In this document: positions 8,064 to 11,797 of the stretch, piece after piece | How positions within the stretch are numbered: position 1 is the stretch's first letter | Layout of the letters: the number at the start of each line of letters is the position of its first letter | Origin: an uncultured Flavobacteriaceae bacterium | Lineage (GTDB): Bacteria > Bacteroidota > Bacteroidia > Flavobacteriales > Flavobacteriaceae | Reading direction: 5' to 3' | DNA length: 11,797 nt | NCBI GenBank assembly: GCA_945788155.1 | Contig: CALZKX010000353.1 | Span: 1-11,797, forward strand | Notes under the pieces: model-generated | What the model saw: the letters and a program-made list of their open reading frames with translations, nothing else | The model's database searches: none | Told to the model about the DNA's origin: nothing | Translations under genes and position numbers: made by a program

Positions 8064-8424
8064 TAGGCATGGAATTAAGTTCGGTTTGCAATTCCTTTTT
8101 GGCACATATTAAACTAGTACTAATAATATTGACCAAAGGTTCAACTTCCTCAAGGTTTTCTTCATTTTTACAACTCTTTTCTAACTCTAAAATTGGCGCC
8201 ACTAAAGTATGAATCCCAAACATGGTTATGTTAGGTTTAATTTTGTGTGTTTGCTGGAATAATGCTTTCCAGTTATGGTTTTGTAATTCGCTACTAAGTG
8301 TATTAACATACACATCGATATCTTCTATGAATAACTCGATAATCATTCTTAAAATAGAAGTATCTCCAAAGGTGTCTTCTTTTAAGCTTTGTAGGCCTAT
8401 ATAGCTATAAGTTGTATCGTTCAC
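8056..8424 (-). CDS. Hpt (histidine phosphotransfer) domain protein
   Basis: A 122-residue all-helical protein made of a single Hpt domain. The region FIEDIDVYVNTLSSEL, then NWKALFQQTHKIKPNITMFG, matches the Hpt helical hairpin, with H60 as phospho-acceptor followed by K61 and K63, and Gly at 70. The usual HKLKGS pattern is here HKIKPN, with Pro where small residues are usual. Stand-alone Hpt proteins shuttle phosphoryl groups between a hybrid histidine kinase receiver and a downstream response regulator, here most likely the adjacent receiver. No kinase is encoded in the window. Start: GTG at 8424 is the only reasonable start, since the next Met is residue 27, inside the domain, and an in-frame stop lies a few codons upstream. 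As the first gene of the operon it sits beside the control region at 8425-8599. Confidence 0.82.
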   Translation of the reverse strand: MNDTTYSYIGLQSLKEDTFGDTSILRMIIELFIEDIDVYVNTLSSELQNHNWKALFQQTHKIKPNITMFGIHTLVAPILELEKSCKNEENLEEVEPLVNIISTSLICAKKELQTELNSMPNE

Positions 8425-8599
8425 AGTGCTTATTTTATAATTTAGGTTACATTTTTATCTAAAATTTTAGAAATCAGAATTAAATGTAAGGCAATATATA
8501 AAATATTATCGATAAAAAGACATTTTTTATCGATGAAATACAATATTTGTGTAGTTTATTTAAGCTTTTAGTATTTTTCACATAAATTAAATAAGAAAT
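8425..8599. promoter_or_regulatory. Divergent control region between the operon and the amidohydrolase gene
   Basis: These 175 bases separate two divergently transcribed units, so promoters for both must lie here or inside the gene starts. On the plus strand TATTTTTC at 8572-8579 is close to the Bacteroidota -7 element TAnnTTTG, but it has no well-spaced -33 TTG, and no convincing match was found on the minus strand. Exact promoters are therefore not assigned. No Shine-Dalgarno sequence precedes the ATG at 8600, which is normal for Bacteroidota. Confidence 0.5.
8508..8534. promoter_or_regulatory. Perfect 11-bp inverted repeat, candidate operator
   Basis: ATCGATAAAAA at 8508-8518 is the exact reverse complement of TTTTTATCGAT at 8524-8534, with a 5-base centre (GACAT). 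It lies about 84 bases from the Hpt start codon and 66 bases from the amidohydrolase start codon. Its symmetry suits a dimeric DNA-binding regulator; it could also form an AT-rich hairpin in either transcript's leader. In such AT-rich DNA the A/T part is cheap, but the ATCGAT ends make chance less likely. Confidence 0.45.
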
Positions 8600-10174
8600 A
8601 TGAATCCTAAAATATTTTTTAACCTATCTATAGCTGTTCTTTTCGTGTATAGCTGCAATCAAAACATTACTTACGATATTGTAATTTCAAATGGCCAAGT
8701 GTACGATGGCTCTGTAAATAGTGCGGTTTTTGCCGATATTGGTATTAAAGATTCAGTTATAATAAAAATTGGCGATTTATCTAAATCCAAAACCAACCGT
8801 GTGATAGATGCCAAAGGCCTTGCCGTGGCTCCTGGTTTTATTGATGTGCATGCGCATTTGGAGCCAATTCTTGAATTGTCTAATTGTGAGAGTCATATAA
8901 GACAAGGCGTAACAACAAGTCTTGGTGGACCAGATGGCTCAAGTCCTTGGCCTTTTGGAAAGTATTTAGGCACTTTGGAGCAAGTAGGTGTTGGCATGAA
9001 TGTAGCCTACTTAATTGGACACAATACGGTTAGAAGAAATGTTATGAATTTAGATAACAGAGCTCCAACAAAAGGCGAGTTAGAACAAATGAAAACTCAA
9101 ATATCGCAAGCCATGGACGAAGGTGCTTTTGGTATTTCAACAGGGTTAAAATATTTACCTGGGAGTTTTTCTAAAATCGATGAAGTTATTGAACTATCAA
9201 AAGTAGCAGCTTTAAAAAACGGCATTTATACATCACACTTAAGAGATGAAGGTTTAGGCATTTTTGATGCGGTAAATGAAGCTATCACAATTTCTGAGAA
9301 AGCAAATATTCCTGTAGTGCTTACGCACCATAAAGTAATTGGGAAACCAATGTGGGGAAAAAGCAGTGAAACGCTTGCTCTTGTTGATTCTGCCAGAGTA
9401 GCTGGTTTAAATATAATGATAGACCAATATCCATATAATGCAAGTTACACAGGAATATCTGTGTTAATTCCTAGTTGGGCAAGAGCTGGAGGGAATAAGG
9501 CTTTTATTGAGCGTGTGGCAAATCCAAAACTGAGAGACAGTATTAAAACTGGAATTATTTTTAATATTTTAAATGATCGTGGCGGTGACGATCTGGATAG
9601 AATTCAATTTGCAAAAGTAAGTTGGATGCCAGAGCTGGAAGGTAAAACTTTAAAATATTGGTGCGAATTAAAAGGTTTGGATTCAACTATAGAAAATGGT
9701 GCTAATCTAGTGATAGAAGCTCAAGTAAATGGTGGCGCATCTTGTGTATTTCATGCCATGGACGAAAGCGATGTGGAAAATATCTTGAAGCATCCGCAAA
9801 CCATGGTGGCTTCCGATGGGAGATTGGTGAAACCTGGCGATGGTCATCCACACCCAAGATGGTATGGCACTTTCCCACGAGTTTTGGGTCATTATGTTAG
9901 AGAAAAAGGAGTTCTTTCTTTAAGTGAAGCTATTTATAAAATGACAGCTTTACCTGCAAAAAATTTAGGACTAAAGGACAGAGGTGTTTTAAAAGAAAAT
10001 ATGATGGCAGACATCGTTTTGTTTAACCCTGAAACAATTATAGATAAAGGGACTTTTGAAACACCTCATCAATACCCTGAAGGTATTTTCTATGTCATAA
10101 TTAATGGTCAAATAGTCATAGATAATCAAGAATTTAAAAATATTAAAGCTGGGAAAGTTTTAAGAAAGAATTAA
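8600..10174 (+). CDS. N-acyl-D-amino-acid deacylase family amidohydrolase, predicted lipoprotein
   Basis: A 524-residue amidohydrolase-superfamily enzyme. The N-terminus has a hydrophobic segment and lipobox-like VYSC with Cys at residue 19, predicting a periplasm-side or surface lipoprotein. The family beta-sandwich segment is followed by GFIDVHAHLE with the metal-binding HxH (H84/H86). RQGVTTSLGGPDGSSPWP (101-118), H213 in TSHLRDEG, the H243/H244 pair in LTHHKVIG, and D406 in VASDGR followed by HPHPRWYG are typical of D-aminoacylase/dihydroorotase-like metal hydrolases. Length fits the family. D-aminoacylase of Alcaligenes has a bridging Cys in a GNCG motif; here the equivalent stretch is GGPDG, so metal coordination may differ, as in many family members with GNDGSSP-like motifs. 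The true substrate could be an N-acyl-D-amino acid, a D-residue peptide fragment or another amide. It is single, divergent from the operon, and ended by a hairpin at 10292-10349. Confidence 0.87.
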   Translation: MNPKIFFNLSIAVLFVYSCNQNITYDIVISNGQVYDGSVNSAVFADIGIKDSVIIKIGDLSKSKTNRVIDAKGLAVAPGFIDVHAHLEPILELSNCESHIRQGVTTSLGGPDGSSPWPFGKYLGTLEQVGVGMNVAYLIGHNTVRRNVMNLDNRAPTKGELEQMKTQISQAMDEGAFGISTGLKYLPGSFSKIDEVIELSKVAALKNGIYTSHLRDEGLGIFDAVNEAITISEKANIPVVLTHHKVIGKPMWGKSSETLALVDSARVAGLNIMIDQYPYNASYTGISVLIPSWARAGGNKAFIERVANPKLRDSIKTGIIFNILNDRGGDDLDRIQFAKVSWMPELEGKTLKYWCELKGLDSTIENGANLVIEAQVNGGASCVFHAMDESDVENILKHPQTMVASDGRLVKPGDGHPHPRWYGTFPRVLGHYVREKGVLSLSEAIYKMTALPAKNLGLKDRGVLKENMMADIVLFNPETIIDKGTFETPHQYPEGIFYVIINGQIVIDNQEFKNIKAGKVLRKN

Positions 10175-10291
10175 AATAAAGCTTTATTGTAAACCGACCT
10201 ACCATGACAATGATGCTTTTAATTACGTTTTTTAGTACTTAACAAAAATCACTTTAAAAATCATACTCACCAATTTTTTAGGTTAATCAAG

Positions 10292-10336
10292 AGACCTCAC
10301 AGTCCCGACGCTTCGGGATAAAAACCTGTGAGGTCT
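10292..10336. repeat. Likely member of a dispersed extragenic palindrome family
   Basis: The GC-rich palindrome stands out from the AT-rich surroundings. From memory, CCTCACAGG/CCTGTGAGG palindromes and TCCCGA..TCGGGA hairpins recur between genes in many Flavobacteriaceae; here both are nested in one element. Only one copy is in this window, so repeat status is inferred, not seen. Confidence 0.4.
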
Positions 10337-10349
10337 ACTAAATTTTTTT
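10292..10349 (+). terminator. Nested palindrome with T-tract, probable terminator of the amidohydrolase gene
   Basis: AGACCTCACAG (10292-10302) pairs perfectly with CTGTGAGGTCT (10326-10336). Nested inside, TCCCGA (10303-10308) pairs with TCGGGA (10313-10318) around a CGCT loop, leaving TAAAAAC unpaired. The run ATTTTTTTA follows at about 10342-10350 on the plus strand. This suits an intrinsic terminator for the gene ending at 10174, although it is about 120 bases downstream. On the minus strand no T-run follows the hairpin, so bidirectional use is less certain. The rest of the 10175-10375 spacer shows no gene. Confidence 0.6.
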
Positions 10350-10375
10350 ACCATGTACTAAATTAAGTTTTAAAA

Positions 10376-11797
10376 TTACTTAACTATAATTTTTTTATTA
10401 ATTACTCCATGCGATGAAGAATTAAATTTTAAAAGATAAACACCATCGCTTACATTAATAGAAACTTGTTTAGTTGACATATCTATATCATGTGTCAAAA
10501 TTTCTTGACCAGTTATATTGTAAATAGCCAAATTAGTTAAAACGATGTCATTGGTGTTATTGATTACGATTTTTGATGTTTTAGAGTCGTAATATGCCAA
10601 TAAACCATGGTTTATTTCGGCTTTATCACTTTCAATTAATGGGCTTTGTTGTTGAAACACCATGGAAAATCTATCTTCATAAACACCTGTTTCTAATTTT
10701 ATGCTGAAAATATCATTGTTTATTTTAAAATTTTCCCCTGTACTATTATCTTTTACAAAAACCGAAGTACTTGGGTCTATATTTTCAAGTTCCTCAATTC
10801 TAATACTAATAACACCACTTTCTTTAACAATTAGTCCCAATGGGAATTCCTGGGCATTATTTAAAGCATTTACTCCTTGTATCACAAATTTTCCTCCTTC
10901 AATGTTCCAGTACATATCTTCTTCATTAACATCTGCCATAAACGCATCATACCCAAAATCAAACCCTTCAGATGCATTACTATTAACACCTAATAAAAGT
11001 TGACGATGATAGCCTTTTGGCGAATCGTAAATTATTCTAATAGATGGTGTTTTTTTAACCTCTTTATTAGTGTTGTTCGTAGTTTTTGACTTCTTATTAC
11101 CAGAAGTTCTCATAAAGGTAGAAGTCAATACAGCATCTTGTTCTGTCACAAAAACACGTTGGCTATTTTTAAAGACGATATTACCACCTACTACAGTTGA
11201 AATAGCCGTTGGTGGATTGTTATCGTTAAATTGTCCATCTAGGGCAGTTGACACAAAAAACCCTTGGTTTACGGGAATATACTCGCCTGGAATTTTTGTT
11301 CCAATAGCTGGGCCTCCAGCATTTGATGAATTATTAATCCTTACATCATTAGAAATTGCTGCAGTCCCTCCTGTTAAATTTCTAGTAGCATAACCACCAA
11401 CATAGTCTCTTAAATAATGTGAATTCTCTTCTCCAAAATGATCCCAAAAATAGAGTGCACCATTAATGACATTTACAGTATTATTGCCACCGTCGGCATC
11501 ACTTAAATGATCTAAAATAAATTCTGAAGCATCTATGGCCGAAGGATATGGGTTACCAATCAATCGTTCTACATCTCCCAAACTTTTATCTAACGGTAAA
11601 GTAATATCCCCATTATTTGGCAATCCTTTAAATACATAATTTTGATTGGTTAAAATTGTTGTTGAACCAGAAGTCCCTTTCATTGTAAATCCTTCACCAG
11701 CAAGTAATGATGATGTCTCATCAATAGGTTGCCACGCAGAATAATCGTCTTCAGGTCCATAAAACTTATACATCCAATAGGTACTAAGTGTTCTTGG
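10376..11797 (-). CDS. Type IX secretion cargo: C-terminal part of a large surface protein (5' end outside window)
   Basis: The frame stays open through the window edge (…PRTLSTYWMYKFYGPEDD), so Met at 11773 is internal and 473 residues of a longer protein are visible. The last ~75 residues (from about GLLAYYDSKTSKIVINN, through LTNLAIYNITGQEIL and SDGVYLLKF, to the terminal KKIIVK) match the T9SS type A sorting domain: a short beta-sandwich ending in a basic patch that directs passage through the outer membrane and, usually, anchoring or release at the surface. The upstream part is rich in Asn, Gly and Thr, with GEGFTMKGTSG and NPYPSAIDA segments common in Flavobacteriaceae surface proteins that end in this way. 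No catalytic motif is visible. It converges on the amidohydrolase gene. Function beyond secretion is unknown, since the N-terminal domains are missing. Confidence 0.85.
   Translation of the reverse strand, partial: PRTLSTYWMYKFYGPEDDYSAWQPIDETSSLLAGEGFTMKGTSGSTTILTNQNYVFKGLPNNGDITLPLDKSLGDVERLIGNPYPSAIDASEFILDHLSDADGGNNTVNVINGALYFWDHFGEENSHYLRDYVGGYATRNLTGGTAAISNDVRINNSSNAGGPAIGTKIPGEYIPVNQGFFVSTALDGQFNDNNPPTAISTVVGGNIVFKNSQRVFVTEQDAVLTSTFMRTSGNKKSKTTNNTNKEVKKTPSIRIIYDSPKGYHRQLLLGVNSNASEGFDFGYDAFMADVNEEDMYWNIEGGKFVIQGVNALNNAQEFPLGLIVKESGVISIRIEELENIDPSTSVFVKDNSTGENFKINNDIFSIKLETGVYEDRFSMVFQQQSPLIESDKAEINHGLLAYYDSKTSKIVINNTNDIVLTNLAIYNITGQEILTHDIDMSTKQVSINVSDGVYLLKFNSSSHGVINKKIIVK

Larger units (their letters stand above)
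1435..8424 (-). other. Six-gene putative exopolysaccharide synthesis, modification and export operon
   Basis: Six genes run in one direction in the order Hpt, receiver, HEAT, GT2 synthase, LTA-synthase-like/TPR, YaiO barrel. Gaps between successive genes are -8, 22, 2, 12 and 8 bases, and no terminator-like hairpin was seen inside. Synthesis at the inner membrane, modification on its outer face and an outer-membrane exit are all encoded, with two phosphorelay proteins at the head. The operon boundary is inferred from spacing. Whether the flavoenzyme gene at 1307 is read through from it is open. Confidence 0.75.

Noticed and set aside
8064..8105. Longer N-terminus for the response regulator
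   Set aside because: The extra 14 residues (MPKRNCKPNLIPCL) fall outside the receiver fold and the longer overlap with the Hpt gene is unlikely; MNRKKIVLAEDN is a standard receiver start.
10175..10290. Possible small gene or RNA in the convergent spacer
   Set aside because: No start-to-stop frame of convincing composition and no stable structure was seen before the hairpin.
11070..11393. Plus-strand open frame of 107 codons
   Set aside because: It lies opposite the T9SS cargo gene, whose frame has clear protein-family character; this one does not.
11771..11773. Met codon as the true start of the T9SS cargo gene
   Set aside because: The frame continues open upstream to the window edge with surface-protein-like residues, there is no signal peptide at this Met, and T9SS cargo must have one.

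Overview
The window is AT-rich and looks like chromosomal DNA from a marine-type member of the Flavobacteriaceae (Bacteroidota). The reasons are a C-terminal type IX secretion (T9SS) sorting domain on the last gene, start sites without clear Shine-Dalgarno sequences, a Bacteroidota-style lipoprotein, and an extragenic palindrome containing CCTCACAG/CTGTGAGG. No rRNA, tRNA, CRISPR array, insertion sequence or integrase was seen.

Layout. (1) Positions 1-1307, minus strand: the N-terminal part of an FAD-binding oxidoreductase of the D-lactate / D-2-hydroxyacid dehydrogenase type, cut by the window edge. (2) Positions 1435-8424, minus strand: a tight six-gene run. In transcription order it encodes an Hpt phosphotransfer protein, a single-domain response regulator, a membrane-anchored HEAT-repeat protein, a membrane family 2 glycosyltransferase, an LTA-synthase/sulfatase-fold membrane enzyme with a C-terminal TPR domain, and a YaiO-type outer-membrane beta-barrel with an N-terminal TPR domain. 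Gaps are -8, 22, 2, 12 and 8 bases, so this is almost certainly one operon. (3) Positions 8425-8599: a divergent control region with a perfect 11-bp inverted repeat. (4) Positions 8600-10174, plus strand: a predicted lipoprotein amidohydrolase of the N-acyl-D-amino-acid deacylase family. (5) Positions 10175-10375: convergent spacer with a nested hairpin and T-tract that probably terminates gene 4. (6) Positions 10376-11797, minus strand: the C-terminal part of a T9SS-exported surface protein, 5' end outside the window.

How the genes fit together. The six-gene operon is the interesting part. It has the logic of an exopolysaccharide synthesis and export machine: a processive-type inner-membrane glycosyltransferase, a periplasmic-facing phospho-transferase-like enzyme that could decorate the glycan, and an outer-membrane barrel that could let it out, as proposed for NfrB/NfrA and analogous to PgaC/PgaA. 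The TPR domains of the inner-membrane enzyme and the outer-membrane barrel align without gaps over 74 residues, which suggests a common origin and perhaps a shared periplasmic contact surface. Hpt and receiver proteins head the operon, suggesting phosphorelay control, and no PilZ domain is visible in the synthase. The glycan, the decoration and the signal cannot be told from sequence alone.
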